Shown here in pieces: positions 16,664 to 25,208 of a stretch of DNA of 43,041 bases. Numbering within the stretch: position 1 is the stretch's first letter; every line of letters begins with the position of its first letter. Origin of the DNA: Treponema sp. UBA3813. Lineage in GTDB: Bacteria > Spirochaetota > Spirochaetia > Treponematales > Treponemataceae. The DNA lies in NCBI GenBank assembly GCA_002368605.1, contig DFEB01000020.1, positions 1-43,041 of the forward strand. Direction: 5' to 3'. The notes below the pieces were generated by a model that worked only from the letters and a program-made list of their open reading frames with translations, was not told the origin of the DNA and did not search any database. Made by a program: the position numbers and the translations under genes.

Positions 16664-18809
16664 CCTGATTTTATTTTTTTTCTCAGCCTTTTTCATTCAC
16701 GCTCGCAAGGTCTCGCTTCCAGTCAATGGTCTCATGATTGCAGACGATAACACCGTAGACACGAGCCTTGAATTTGAAGAAAAATGGTTTTGGGAAAGTA
16801 AGACGAGCGAGTACAATCACAAAATCGCGCGGATTGCATGCCTGCTTTCAGAGATTTCCTATGTATCTGTTGAGAAAGAGCCAGAAGCGAACGAAATGAT
16901 TCGTTCATACAGGGCATTAGGTTTTAAAGACGAAAACATCGAATGGAATTACATGCTGGATTACTCAAGTCCCATCTCTGGTAACAATCAGGCGGCTTAC
17001 AGTATCGCATACAAAGACATTCAGACTCCCATGGGCACAAAGAAACTGGTTTTCGTTGTACTCCGAGGAACGCCGCTCAGCGCAAACGAATGGATTTCTA
17101 ACATAAATGTAAGTGACTCAACTCACAAAAATACAATGAGCCACGAAGGCTTCTTAAACACCGAAGAAAATGTTCATAAGGCTCTCATGTACTTTCTTCT
17201 CAAAAACAAAATAAGTCCTGATGAGTCGTATTTTTTGATTACAGGTCACAGCCGGGGGGCGGCGCTTGCAAACCTCCTTGGAGCAACCCTTGAAAATGAA
17301 GGTCTCATTACCGGGGAAAGGCTTTTTGTCTATACCTTCGCCGCCCCTAATGTCACTCAAAGCGAAAGCTCCTCTGACAGTCGTTATAATTTTATCTGGA
17401 ATATAGTAAATGCCGAAGACATTGTGCCGACAGTACCGCCGAATCGCAATGAATGGAAATGGCGCAAGTTCGGGCAAACAAAAGTCCTCGTAAATTATTG
17501 GAACTGTGACCCAGAGCGATACATCAATGACTATATGCCAAGAATGAATGAATACTTCAAAAAATTCATGAAGAGAGACTATGCGCCATTTAAAATCGGG
17601 CCTTTCATTCACATACAGATTGCCAGGATGCTTACAGAATTGTATCCCAGTGTCGAAAGCTATTATAGGAATATTTTAGGTTTAAGGAACATCGCCGAGT
17701 CTGTTTTCTGGAAAATTTTCCCGGCTTCGGAGCAGCTTCAGGATTCAGATTTTTCATACGATAACGAAGGAAAAGAAGAAGCTCCGCTGCTCACGCGAAT
17801 TTTTCTAAAAAGTATGGATAAGAATATTGATGCAGGTGCAGATTATACGATGAATGCCTTTTCTGACATGCATGCCTGCGAGTCTTACATTTCATGGATG
17901 CTCTCACTCGATGAAGAAGAAGCATTCTCTGACATGGGAAGTTCTCAAATCATTATCAAAAACAGTTTTGACTGTGCGATTTATGCAGACGACGGAAGGC
18001 TTCTCGGTCGCATTCTTGACAGCACTGTGGAACTGGACACTCTCCGAATCCCCTTTGCGGCCATGCCATTTCCAAACAGCGTTGTGCTAGGATTTCCGCA
18101 AAATCAAAATTTAAACATAATCATTCACAAAGACAGCCTGATTCCAACTATCGTTCCTTACAAAATCGAACATTATGATGCGGCAGGAATGTTGATCGGC
18201 GAAAGCGAAACCAAATATTTTTTTCCCCACTCTGGAATGGGCTTGAAATTCAACTCAAAAGGAATTTCATCTGACACGAATTCAATCGCCTTTGAAAAAC
18301 TAAAATGGTCACAAGCAAAGCTTCTCATAAATCAATATGGATTAAGACAAAACTTCAAGGTCAAAGTTCAGCCAGAGTTTTCACTTTCAACAAACAAGAT
18401 TTTTTCTGCAGGACTTAGAATTGGAAGCCAAGAATTCTACGGTAGGGTCTCAGGGGATTTTTTCAAAAAAAAGGACACGAATCTTGCAGGCCTTACACTC
18501 ACAATCGGACATCAACAATCAATTTTTGGAAGACTAATGTGTGAGGTTGAGGCTGGGAATTCATTCTTTTGGCCAAAGAGTGATACCCACAAGAGGGAAT
18601 TCAATGTCATTCCCATGGGCACAATTTCCCTGTCATACAAACCCCGTAGGCGTATTCAATTTTTCGCCGGAATCCGCTCTGACATGCATATTGATGGTTT
18701 CAATGACGAATCATTCACCGATAAAATCAGGCGGGATTTTATTACGGAAATCCATCTGGGTAGCAAAGTAGACATTTATAATTCTTTCCAATTTGGAATC
18801 CGCTTGTAA
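16641..18809 (+). CDS. Class 3 lipase with a probable C-terminal outer-membrane barrel
   Basis: 722 residues with an N-terminal signal peptide ending near FFIHARK. The lipase_3 fold covers about 60-310: FVVLRGTPLSANEWISN, the nucleophile elbow ITGHSRGAALANL with S204, and YTFAAPNVTQ followed by a NAEDIVPTVPP segment holding the likely Asp. The last 150 residues consist of alternating amphipathic strands (FKVKVQPEFSLS, KIFSAGLRIG, RIQFFAGIRSDMHI) ending in FQFGIRL, as in outer-membrane beta-barrels. If so, the enzyme could be displayed by its own barrel. The ATG at 16641 lies inside htrA and is translationally coupled to it. Confidence 0.75.
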   Translation: MQHRQRFSLILFFFSAFFIHARKVSLPVNGLMIADDNTVDTSLEFEEKWFWESKTSEYNHKIARIACLLSEISYVSVEKEPEANEMIRSYRALGFKDENIEWNYMLDYSSPISGNNQAAYSIAYKDIQTPMGTKKLVFVVLRGTPLSANEWISNINVSDSTHKNTMSHEGFLNTEENVHKALMYFLLKNKISPDESYFLITGHSRGAALANLLGATLENEGLITGERLFVYTFAAPNVTQSESSSDSRYNFIWNIVNAEDIVPTVPPNRNEWKWRKFGQTKVLVNYWNCDPERYINDYMPRMNEYFKKFMKRDYAPFKIGPFIHIQIARMLTELYPSVESYYRNILGLRNIAESVFWKIFPASEQLQDSDFSYDNEGKEEAPLLTRIFLKSMDKNIDAGADYTMNAFSDMHACESYISWMLSLDEEEAFSDMGSSQIIIKNSFDCAIYADDGRLLGRILDSTVELDTLRIPFAAMPFPNSVVLGFPQNQNLNIIIHKDSLIPTIVPYKIEHYDAAGMLIGESETKYFFPHSGMGLKFNSKGISSDTNSIAFEKLKWSQAKLLINQYGLRQNFKVKVQPEFSLSTNKIFSAGLRIGSQEFYGRVSGDFFKKKDTNLAGLTLTIGHQQSIFGRLMCEVEAGNSFFWPKSDTHKREFNVIPMGTISLSYKPRRRIQFFAGIRSDMHIDGFNDESFTDKIRRDFITEIHLGSKVDIYNSFQFGIRL

Positions 18810-18831
18810 TACTGTAAAATAAGGAAAAATC

Positions 18832-19980
18832 ATGCTCGACAAAAACAACATTCTGATTCTTTGCAAAGTCGTGGACAATTTCGGCGACATCGGCGTGGTC
18901 TACCGCCTTGCCCGCGCCCTTTCTGATTTGCGCCCGGATCTTAATCTCACCCTCGTGGTCAGCAATCTGGAAAGTTTTCACAAAATGGCAAGTCAAATCG
19001 ACCCCCAAAAAAAGATTCAAGACTTTCGCTACAAAAACTCCACATGGAAAATCCTCGACTGGTACTTAGATAATGCAGAATGCAGAATGCAGAATGCTGA
19101 ATGCACTTTCAATTTTTCGATTATTTTGGAGTGTTTTCAGTGCGGCAGGCCTGACTGGCTTGAAAGCCTTCTTTTTTCCGAGGATTTCGACCGTCCAGTG
19201 CAGATTCTTCAAATCGACTATCTTACCGCTGAGGATTATGCCGAGGAATTCCATCTTTTAAAATCTGGCACTCGAAAAACCAATATCAAAAAACGCTTTT
19301 TTATGCCGGGCTTCACCGAAAAAACGGGCGGACTTATTATTAATGATGTATGCAAAATGCAGAATTCAAAAGCGGAGACTACGACTTGCGACATCTTCAA
19401 GATTTTTTTCTTTGCCTACGAGGATGACTGCGCTGCCGTCGTAAAAGGAATTTCTGACTTTCAAAGCAGAATGAGAGAAAGCAAGCCTGACTTTTCTGTC
19501 CTAGTCTATCTCGCCGAGGGAAAATCTTCCGCTCCCTTTGAAAACGCATGGAAAGATTTCAATTCTCCCTTTGAAATTGAAAAAATTCCCTTCTTGCAGC
19601 AGGAAGAATTCGATTCCTTTATCCTTACGATGGATTTTCTTTTTGTCCGCGGAGAAGATTCCCTTGCCCGCGCCTGCCTTTCTGCCCTTCCCTTTGTCTG
19701 GCAGGCTTACAAGCAGGATGAGAATTACCAGCTGGTTAAAGTGAATGCCCTTCTCGACCAAATGAAAAATTACTTTTCAAAAGAAGAATTCCAGGCGATT
19801 CAGGATTTCTGGCAGAATTACAACGATTACGAAAAGGAGAGCCAAGCCGCTCCCCTGACAGAATTGCTGCTTTCCAGCGCAACGGGAAAAAACAAAGGCG
19901 GATTTCAGGATTTTGCCAAAAAACTCCATGAAAACGGAAATCTTGCCGCTCATCTTTTGGAATTCATCGATTCTCTCTAG
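18832..19980 (+). CDS. earP: EF-P arginine rhamnosyltransferase
   Basis: 382 residues, cytoplasmic. EarP (DUF2331) transfers L-rhamnose from dTDP-rhamnose to an arginine of elongation factor P. Recognised by LCKVVDNFGDIGVVYRLARAL at the N-terminus (D15 and D19 match the known catalytic or donor-binding Asp residues), the central ILQIDYLTAEDYAEEFHLL, MPGFTEKTGGLI, and FVRGEDSLARACLSALPFVW with E275. AGGA precedes the ATG. Two tracts built from 7-bp repeats encode residues about 80-91 and 170-179. An efp of the matching Arg type lies 5 kb away, which strengthens the assignment. Rhamnose donor genes are not in the window. Confidence 0.9.
   Translation: MLDKNNILILCKVVDNFGDIGVVYRLARALSDLRPDLNLTLVVSNLESFHKMASQIDPQKKIQDFRYKNSTWKILDWYLDNAECRMQNAECTFNFSIILECFQCGRPDWLESLLFSEDFDRPVQILQIDYLTAEDYAEEFHLLKSGTRKTNIKKRFFMPGFTEKTGGLIINDVCKMQNSKAETTTCDIFKIFFFAYEDDCAAVVKGISDFQSRMRESKPDFSVLVYLAEGKSSAPFENAWKDFNSPFEIEKIPFLQQEEFDSFILTMDFLFVRGEDSLARACLSALPFVWQAYKQDENYQLVKVNALLDQMKNYFSKEEFQAIQDFWQNYNDYEKESQAAPLTELLLSSATGKNKGGFQDFAKKLHENGNLAAHLLEFIDSL
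19071..19105. repeat. Five heptamers (TAATGCA/GAATGCA) inside earP
   Basis: TAATGCA, three GAATGCA-type units and a closing GAATGCA in strict 7-bp register. They encode residues about 80-91 (NAECRMQNAEC). The first unit is identical to the first heptamer at 12606. Confidence 0.8.
19341..19368. repeat. Second heptamer tract inside earP
   Basis: TAATGAT, GTATGCA, AAATGCA, GAATTCA in 7-bp register, encoding about residues 170-179 just after the conserved MPGFTEKTGGLI. More degenerate than the first tract. Confidence 0.5.
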
Positions 19981-20009
19981 CCTTTTCTGCTTTTCACCGA
20001 TAATAAGTT

Positions 20010-20378
20010 ATGCGCTTTTTTAAGAAGAAGATTTTTCTTTCTCTTGTTTTTCTCCTCATGCCCTCCATTTTCTTTTCTTATGAGCGCGTTCCCGTAATCC
20101 TTCCATTTAAAAACGGCGGCGAACTTCACACTTTCTTCTATTGTTTTAATGATATTTCAGAAGGCAAGCAAATCGCCGAAGAGATTTTCCATGTCAAAAA
20201 ATACGATGAGCTGGCAAGAGGCAAGCGGGAAAGAATGATTCCAGTTCCTTTGGGAACGAAAGTCGGCTACTACGACTGGGCAATATTCTGCTACGGCGAG
20301 GAATTCTGGCTCTTCGAAGTGAGAAATGGTTTTTTGTGGGGACGGGGACTTTTGCTCGAAGAACCAAGAAGGGATTAA
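20010..20378 (+). CDS. Small exported protein of unknown function
   Basis: 122 residues with a typical signal peptide (MRFFKKKIFLSLVFLLMPSI, cleavage near FFS). The mature part is short and aromatic-rich (YYDWAIFCYGEEFWLFEV), probably a small beta domain. No family recognised. GATAAT ends 5 nt before the ATG and no RBS is visible, so it may be a leaderless gene separate from earP, 29 bp upstream. It converges with the AEC transporter gene. Confidence 0.6.
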   Translation: MRFFKKKIFLSLVFLLMPSIFFSYERVPVILPFKNGGELHTFFYCFNDISEGKQIAEEIFHVKKYDELARGKRERMIPVPLGTKVGYYDWAIFCYGEEFWLFEVRNGFLWGRGLLLEEPRRD

Positions 20379-20389
20379 ATCCTTAAAGA

Positions 20390-21397
20390 CTACAATATGC
20401 CGAATTGGCGGCAAAAGAAAATAATCCCGAAAAGAGTGAATGCGCTTGAAAGTGTCGTCCAGACCACAAGCTGACCGGCAAGTTCCGAATCACTTCCCAT
20501 TTCGGCAGTCATGGGGACGGTGGAAACCGCAAGCGGAGTTCCGTAAAGAGCAATCAAAGCCGGAAATTCAAGGCTTCTGAATCCAAAAAAATAAGCAGCC
20601 AAAAGGCAAACAAGAGGGCATAATATGGTTCGGGCAAGCACACCTGCAATAATCTTGTATTTGAGCCGGGCAACTGCACTGAAAGCGAAATTTCCGCCCA
20701 AAGCAATCAGCGCGACAGGGCTTGCAGACTGAGCCAGCATGGAAATACTTTTGTAGACAAAGGGAAGGTGCTGGCGAATTGTGAAATAATGCTGCCCGTT
20801 CTGGTTCAGAGGGATAAAAGAGCGTATCAAAAGACAGACAAAGCCAAAGGCGACACCGAGAATCAAGGGATTTGTGATGATTTTTTTTAAAATGGAAGAA
20901 ATGCTCACTTTTTTTCCGCCCTCGTTCACAAAGAGGGAAAGAGCGATAATCGCAAGGACATTAAAAAGAGGAATTGAAACAGAAGAAAGGATTGAGGCCG
21001 CGACCACAGGCCGAGCGTCACCTGCGGAAATCGACATGGCAAGGGAAATCCCGATAATCGCATAATTTGACCGGTAAGCGCACTGAATCATAACGCCCTT
21101 CTGTCTGTTGTCTTTTATTGTAAGAAGGGTAAGGACAAGTGAAAGAATGAAAAACAAAAGCACGGAAACTACGGCAAAGGCACACATCTTTCCATATTGA
21201 GTAATTTCAGAAATATTGTCCACATTGTAAACATTGAAAAAAAGCAGGCAGGGAAGCAGGCAACGGAAACAAAGTTTGTTCAGTAAAGGAAAGAATTTTT
21301 CTTCAAAAAGATGAATCGATTTTAAGAAATAGCCTACCGCAATAATAGCGACAATCGGCAGCACTGCATTCAGCGTAAAAAAAAGATTTGAAAGCAC
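20390..21397 (-). CDS. AEC family (auxin efflux carrier type) transporter
   Basis: 335 residues with about ten hydrophobic segments spread over the full length, in the two-half arrangement of AEC permeases. The start (NAVLPIVAIIAVGYFLKS), the conserved LCFRCLLPCLLFFN and the final GTPLAVSTVPMTAEMGSD segment match the family, which in bacteria exports or imports malate and other organic acids. The substrate cannot be told from sequence. Translation starts at GTG 21397, supported by AAGGAG 7 nt upstream. A TACAAT box lies about 20 nt before the RBS. Divergent from the SpoIIE phosphatase gene. Confidence 0.85.
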   Translation of the reverse strand: MLSNLFFTLNAVLPIVAIIAVGYFLKSIHLFEEKFFPLLNKLCFRCLLPCLLFFNVYNVDNISEITQYGKMCAFAVVSVLLFFILSLVLTLLTIKDNRQKGVMIQCAYRSNYAIIGISLAMSISAGDARPVVAASILSSVSIPLFNVLAIIALSLFVNEGGKKVSISSILKKIITNPLILGVAFGFVCLLIRSFIPLNQNGQHYFTIRQHLPFVYKSISMLAQSASPVALIALGGNFAFSAVARLKYKIIAGVLARTILCPLVCLLAAYFFGFRSLEFPALIALYGTPLAVSTVPMTAEMGSDSELAGQLVVWTTLSSAFTLFGIIFFCRQFGIL

Positions 21398-21486
21398 GCA
21401 ATTGCTCCTTACATAAGATTGTAGTAAAAATTCTCAAAAATATCTTAAAAAAATGAAGATAAAAAAGAGATTTTGGATATTTTTTA

Positions 21487-21495
21487 TGATATAAT
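21487..21495 (+). promoter_or_regulatory. Extended -10 promoter of the SpoIIE phosphatase gene
   Basis: TGATATAAT (TGN plus TATAAT), ending 6 nt before the GTG start. The extended -10 makes up for the lack of a good -35 box. Predicts a leaderless mRNA starting with GUG. Confidence 0.6.
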
Positions 21496-21501
21496 ATTTC
21501 C

Positions 21502-23613
21502 GTGAATTTTCCAAAGTGTTTTTTTCTTGGGATTTTAATTTTTTCGTTTCTCCTGCCAGCTTGTTCCAAAAAAGAAATATCTGAGCTGCCCCAAGACACT
21601 ATAAATTTAAAAGACAGGTTTTATTGGGCAGACTGTGACGCAAACAGCACTGTCGAAGAAGCAGAAGAACTTCTTTTTCACAAATTCACAACTGATGGAA
21701 TCGGGAACATTCGCAAAGTCGCAGGAAAGGATCAGGAATATGTCTGGCTCATGGCAGTGTTTGCCGTTCCTGAACATCTCCGCAATAAATCTCTTGGTCT
21801 TATCGTCACTTACCTTCATTTCGCTGATAAAGTATGGGTCAACGGAACCTATGTAGGAGGCTATGGTCAGTTTCCACCTACGCCGAAAAGTTCTCTTTGG
21901 GTTCCGCATTTTTATTCTATTCCGGAGCCACTTATAAATCCTGTCGGGAGAAATATCATTCTCATCAAAGTCTATTGCAAAGGCCGCAGCGGAATCTCAA
22001 ATAATATTCTCCTCGGCGAGCATGACAAAGTTAAAGATATTCATACACTACATGCTTTCTTTCAGTCAATCATATATTTCTTTGCAGAAGGCGGTATGCT
22101 TTTCACGGCGCTTCTCTTTTTCCTTATATTCATCTGGCGAAAACGAGAACGGGAGTACCTTTCATTCTCAATACTCTGTATTGCATCAATGGTTCTTGTT
22201 ATTCCATTTTTTGCGCCAAGTCTTCCAATCAACTACCCGAAGAATATTCCCTTCCTGCTCTTTATAAAATCTACTCTTTGTGAAGGCTTGTATCTTATTG
22301 TCTTTACTCTCTCCACATTCATAATTGAGTTTATCAAAGGTAGGGAAACAAAATATTACAGGATTGCGAGATTCAGCGTTTTTGCACTATGTACGCTCAT
22401 TACATTCGCAGCTCCAAACTACGAATTTTTATGTAAAATTTGTCCTTTTATGCTGGTTCTTTCGGTGATTCAACTTGGAATGGGATTTTTCTTCGTCCTT
22501 AAATCAAAAAACACAAAACAAGAAAACAACAATTTAAAATTGCTTAGTATCCTTCTCATTCCAGTAGTAGCGTCAATCATTCTGGACATTATCGTAAAAG
22601 GTATGCTTCAAAAAGTTGACTATCCATATATCACGCTTTTCGGTTGGGAGCTTACTCTCATCGCGTTCATATTCCTCATGAGCATAAGATACAACAAAGC
22701 AGTTGCTCAAAATGACTATCTCAATGTGCAGCTTCGCCGTGAAGTTCTTAAACAGACTCGTGCCCTTCGTAAAAAAACGGCAACTCTTGAAGACGAAATC
22801 AATCGATCTGAAACTGACCTTGAAATGGCCTCCCTCGTTCAAAAAAAATTCTTTCCTTATCCACCGAGAAGCCTGCGTGGCTGGGATATTGCAGTAAGTT
22901 ACAATCCACTCGATAAGGTTTCAGGCGACATGTACGACTTTTACATTCATAAAAATGACTTAAACGGCTTTTCGCTTTTCGATGTTTCTGGTCACGGCGT
23001 CGCAGCAAGTTTAATTACTATGCTTGCAAAAAACATTGTTTTCCAGTCTTTTGTCAGAAATCTTAAAAATAAAGAGAGTGTTTCCCGTACTCTCTACGAA
23101 ATAAACGATGAAATCATTGAGGCAAAGGGAGAAATCGAAAATTACCTCACAGGACTGATGTTCCGTTTCAGTTCTTTCAATGAAAACGATGAGTGTCAGG
23201 TTGAAATGGCGAATGCAGGTCATCCAAACCCAATTCTTTACTCGGCAAAAACCAATCTTTGTGATGAAATCGATTCTGGAGACAGTGAAGCCCATCATGG
23301 AGCAATCGGACTTGATTTCATTACGGTTTCATTCCCACAAATCAACTTTACGATGGCAGAAGACGATATTCTAATTTTTTACACAGACGGACTCACTGAA
23401 GGGCGTAACAAACAGAACGAAATGTTCGGAAAAGAGCGGGTCAAAAGAATTATTAAAGAAAGCTACGCAAAAGACGCTCAATCCATTTTGGAAGATATTA
23501 TCGACGGATACAACAATTTCACAAAAGGCATAAAAAGAGACGATGATATCACAATTGTCGTCATGAAACGGGAAAATTCGGCAAATTTTATCGAAGAGCT
23601 GGATGAAGTTTGA
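21502..23613 (+). CDS. Membrane sensor with SpoIIE-type PP2C phosphatase domain
   Basis: 703 residues. A lipoprotein-like signal (LPAC, Cys21) is followed by an extracytoplasmic beta-sandwich (about 45-180; VWVNGTYVGGYGQFP resembles carbohydrate-binding jelly-rolls). About seven membrane segments follow between 185 and 405, then a coiled-coil helix (RREVLKQTRALRKKTATLED) and the phosphatase domain with DVSGHG at about 494 and TDGLTEGRN at about 629. Such proteins dephosphorylate anti-sigma antagonists in partner-switching systems; no partner is encoded nearby. The GTG at 21502 has a TATAAT 6 nt upstream and no RBS. Confidence 0.85.
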   Translation: MNFPKCFFLGILIFSFLLPACSKKEISELPQDTINLKDRFYWADCDANSTVEEAEELLFHKFTTDGIGNIRKVAGKDQEYVWLMAVFAVPEHLRNKSLGLIVTYLHFADKVWVNGTYVGGYGQFPPTPKSSLWVPHFYSIPEPLINPVGRNIILIKVYCKGRSGISNNILLGEHDKVKDIHTLHAFFQSIIYFFAEGGMLFTALLFFLIFIWRKREREYLSFSILCIASMVLVIPFFAPSLPINYPKNIPFLLFIKSTLCEGLYLIVFTLSTFIIEFIKGRETKYYRIARFSVFALCTLITFAAPNYEFLCKICPFMLVLSVIQLGMGFFFVLKSKNTKQENNNLKLLSILLIPVVASIILDIIVKGMLQKVDYPYITLFGWELTLIAFIFLMSIRYNKAVAQNDYLNVQLRREVLKQTRALRKKTATLEDEINRSETDLEMASLVQKKFFPYPPRSLRGWDIAVSYNPLDKVSGDMYDFYIHKNDLNGFSLFDVSGHGVAASLITMLAKNIVFQSFVRNLKNKESVSRTLYEINDEIIEAKGEIENYLTGLMFRFSSFNENDECQVEMANAGHPNPILYSAKTNLCDEIDSGDSEAHHGAIGLDFITVSFPQINFTMAEDDILIFYTDGLTEGRNKQNEMFGKERVKRIIKESYAKDAQSILEDIIDGYNNFTKGIKRDDDITIVVMKRENSANFIEELDEV

Positions 23614-23660
23614 TTTAAAACTTTTTCCCTTCTTCCGTGTCAAATAAACGAGGTAAAAAA

Positions 23661-24419
23661 ATGACAGAATTCAAGCAATGGTACGATGAGGACGGAATTA
23701 CATTCCACTCAGAGCATAAAGTTCAGTTTTCACAGAGCGATTCATGCAAAAAAATGAGCTTTTACGAGCTTTTAAAAGTGACCAGCGACATGGCCGTGGA
23801 AGATTACGCCCAGCGGGGCATGGACAGGGATACTCTCACGAAGCACGGATATGCCTGCCTGGTTTCAAGGGTAGCCTTCCGCTTTCACCGCTTCCCGCGC
23901 GAAAACGAGAATTATGTCTTTACGACTTACGAAGAAAAGGCCGAAGCCCTGCAGCTTGTCCGTGCCTACGAATTCACCACGCCAGGGGGTGAGCCGCTGA
24001 TTACAGGATTAAGCTCTTGGCTTTTAGTGGATCCCGTCGCCCACAGAATCATCCCCACAAAAAAATTCGATTTGAGGCCGCCGGTTGAGAGCCAGAAAGA
24101 GCATGACTGCCTCAAATACGGCAAGATTCAGATTCCTGAAGATTTAGAAAAATGGGACGAATGGAAAATCAGATATTCAGACATTGACGGAAACAATCAT
24201 GTGAACAACGCCCGCTACGGAGCCTTCGTGGCAAACGCAATCCCTGAAAACTTGCGTGACAAAGCCTTCACTGACTTCCGCCTTAACTACGCAAAGGAAG
24301 CAAAATTGGGGCAAAAACTTGAAATTTTCGGAAAAGTAAACGAAGAAGAAAAACGCCTCACGATTGTGGGCAAAACTGAAGAAGGCGTTTCCTTTGAAAG
24401 TGAACTAATTTGGCAATAA
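23661..24419 (+). CDS. Acyl-ACP thioesterase
   Basis: 252 residues, cytoplasmic. It matches the acyl-ACP thioesterase family (PF01643), two hotdog domains in tandem: first around MSFYELLKVTSDMAVEDYAQ and LVSRVAFRFHRFP, second with the catalytic loop DIDGNNHVNNARYGAFV. It releases fatty acids from acyl carrier protein and so sets chain length or supplies free acids. The ATG at 23661 is chosen because GAGG is 7 nt upstream; the in-frame upstream start at 23637 has none. It follows the SpoIIE gene by 47 bp and ends at a large bidirectional terminator. Confidence 0.9.
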   Translation: MTEFKQWYDEDGITFHSEHKVQFSQSDSCKKMSFYELLKVTSDMAVEDYAQRGMDRDTLTKHGYACLVSRVAFRFHRFPRENENYVFTTYEEKAEALQLVRAYEFTTPGGEPLITGLSSWLLVDPVAHRIIPTKKFDLRPPVESQKEHDCLKYGKIQIPEDLEKWDEWKIRYSDIDGNNHVNNARYGAFVANAIPENLRDKAFTDFRLNYAKEAKLGQKLEIFGKVNEEEKRLTIVGKTEEGVSFESELIWQ

Positions 24420-24421
24420 AC

Positions 24422-24520
24422 AAAAAAAACGGACTCTCGTCGGGAACGCGCCATCAAACATCGCAGTGAGCAAAGCTCAGGCGAGTTTGTGTCGCAACCC
24501 CGACTCCGTCCGTTTTTTTT
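24422..24520. terminator. Large bidirectional terminator between thioesterase and efp
   Basis: An A-run followed by ACGGAC (24429-24434) pairs with GTCCGT plus a T-run (24508-24520). Inside, GTCGGG (24439-24444) pairs with CCCGAC (24499-24504), then CAAAC..CGC with GCGAGTTTG, and at the tip TGAGC-AAA-GCTCA (24467-24479). The A-run and T-run at opposite ends let it work for both converging genes. It is much longer than a usual terminator. Confidence 0.75.
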
Positions 24521-24552
24521 TGCTCTTACTAAATGGTAGAGCTATAAATTAT

Positions 24553-25122
24553 TTAGTCCTTAGCGCGCTCTACGAATGAACCGTCGCGTGTGTCGATTAC
24601 GATGCGGTCATCTGTGTTACAGAACAATGGAACTTTAACTTCCATGCCTGTGTCGAGAGTTGCAGGTTTCGTTGATTTGCCTGAAGTGTCGCCTTTGATT
24701 CCTGGCTCACAGTATGTGATTGTGCGTGTAACCTGAATTGGCAAGCGAACGCCGACCGGTTTTTCGTTGTAGTAAGTGATTTTTACATCGTAGTCATCAT
24801 CCGGAGAGATGTAGCCAGCGTTGTCGCCGAGATAGTCTTTCTCAAGAGTGATATCGTCGTAAGTTTCCTGATCCATGAAGTGGTAGTCGTTTCCGTCGAT
24901 GTAAGAAAGTTTAACGTTCTTTTCGACAAGGTCAACTTCCTCAAATTTTTCGCCAGCGTCAAGACCGAGATCCTGAGTTCCGCCAGTTACGATGTCTGCA
25001 ACGCGAAGTTTTGTAACCATGCCCTGGCGACCAGATTTCTGACCCAACATTTTCTGAACGATGAGAGCCTTTCCCTCGTACATGAAGGCAGTTCCGACTT
25101 TGATTTCGTTTGTCATCAACAT
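24553..25122 (-). CDS. efp: Elongation factor P, arginine type
   Basis: 189 residues. EF-P binds stalled ribosomes between the P and E sites and relieves pausing at proline runs. Three domains: KOW-like (1-65), OB (66-130) and C-terminal OB with YCEPGIKGDTSG and RIVIDTRDGSFVERA. The loop that reaches the peptidyl-transferase centre reads KSGRQG, with Arg32 (counting from the first ATG) instead of the usual lysine. This is the form modified by EarP in other bacteria. GAGG is 9 nt before the first ATG; a second ATG two codons later is possible. It has its own consensus promoter. Confidence 0.95.
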   Translation of the reverse strand: MLMTNEIKVGTAFMYEGKALIVQKMLGQKSGRQGMVTKLRVADIVTGGTQDLGLDAGEKFEEVDLVEKNVKLSYIDGNDYHFMDQETYDDITLEKDYLGDNAGYISPDDDYDVKITYYNEKPVGVRLPIQVTRTITYCEPGIKGDTSGKSTKPATLDTGMEVKVPLFCNTDDRIVIDTRDGSFVERAKD

Positions 25123-25158
25123 AATATGTTACCTCAAAAAATAAAGCTTTATGTTCCT

Positions 25159-25187
25159 ATTTTAGTGATTTTTAAAGAGATATTCAA
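25159..25187 (-). promoter_or_regulatory. Promoter of efp
   Basis: TTGAAT (25182-25187) and TAAAAT (25159-25164) on the minus strand, spaced by 17 bp, about 36 nt before the start codon with an ordinary RBS. Confidence 0.7.
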
Positions 25188-25208
25188 CTCATTATCGATG
25201 TTATCATT

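Noticed and set aside
19071-19105. CRISPR-like repeats
   Set aside because: Units are 7 bp and contiguous, without spacers; no cas genes in the window.
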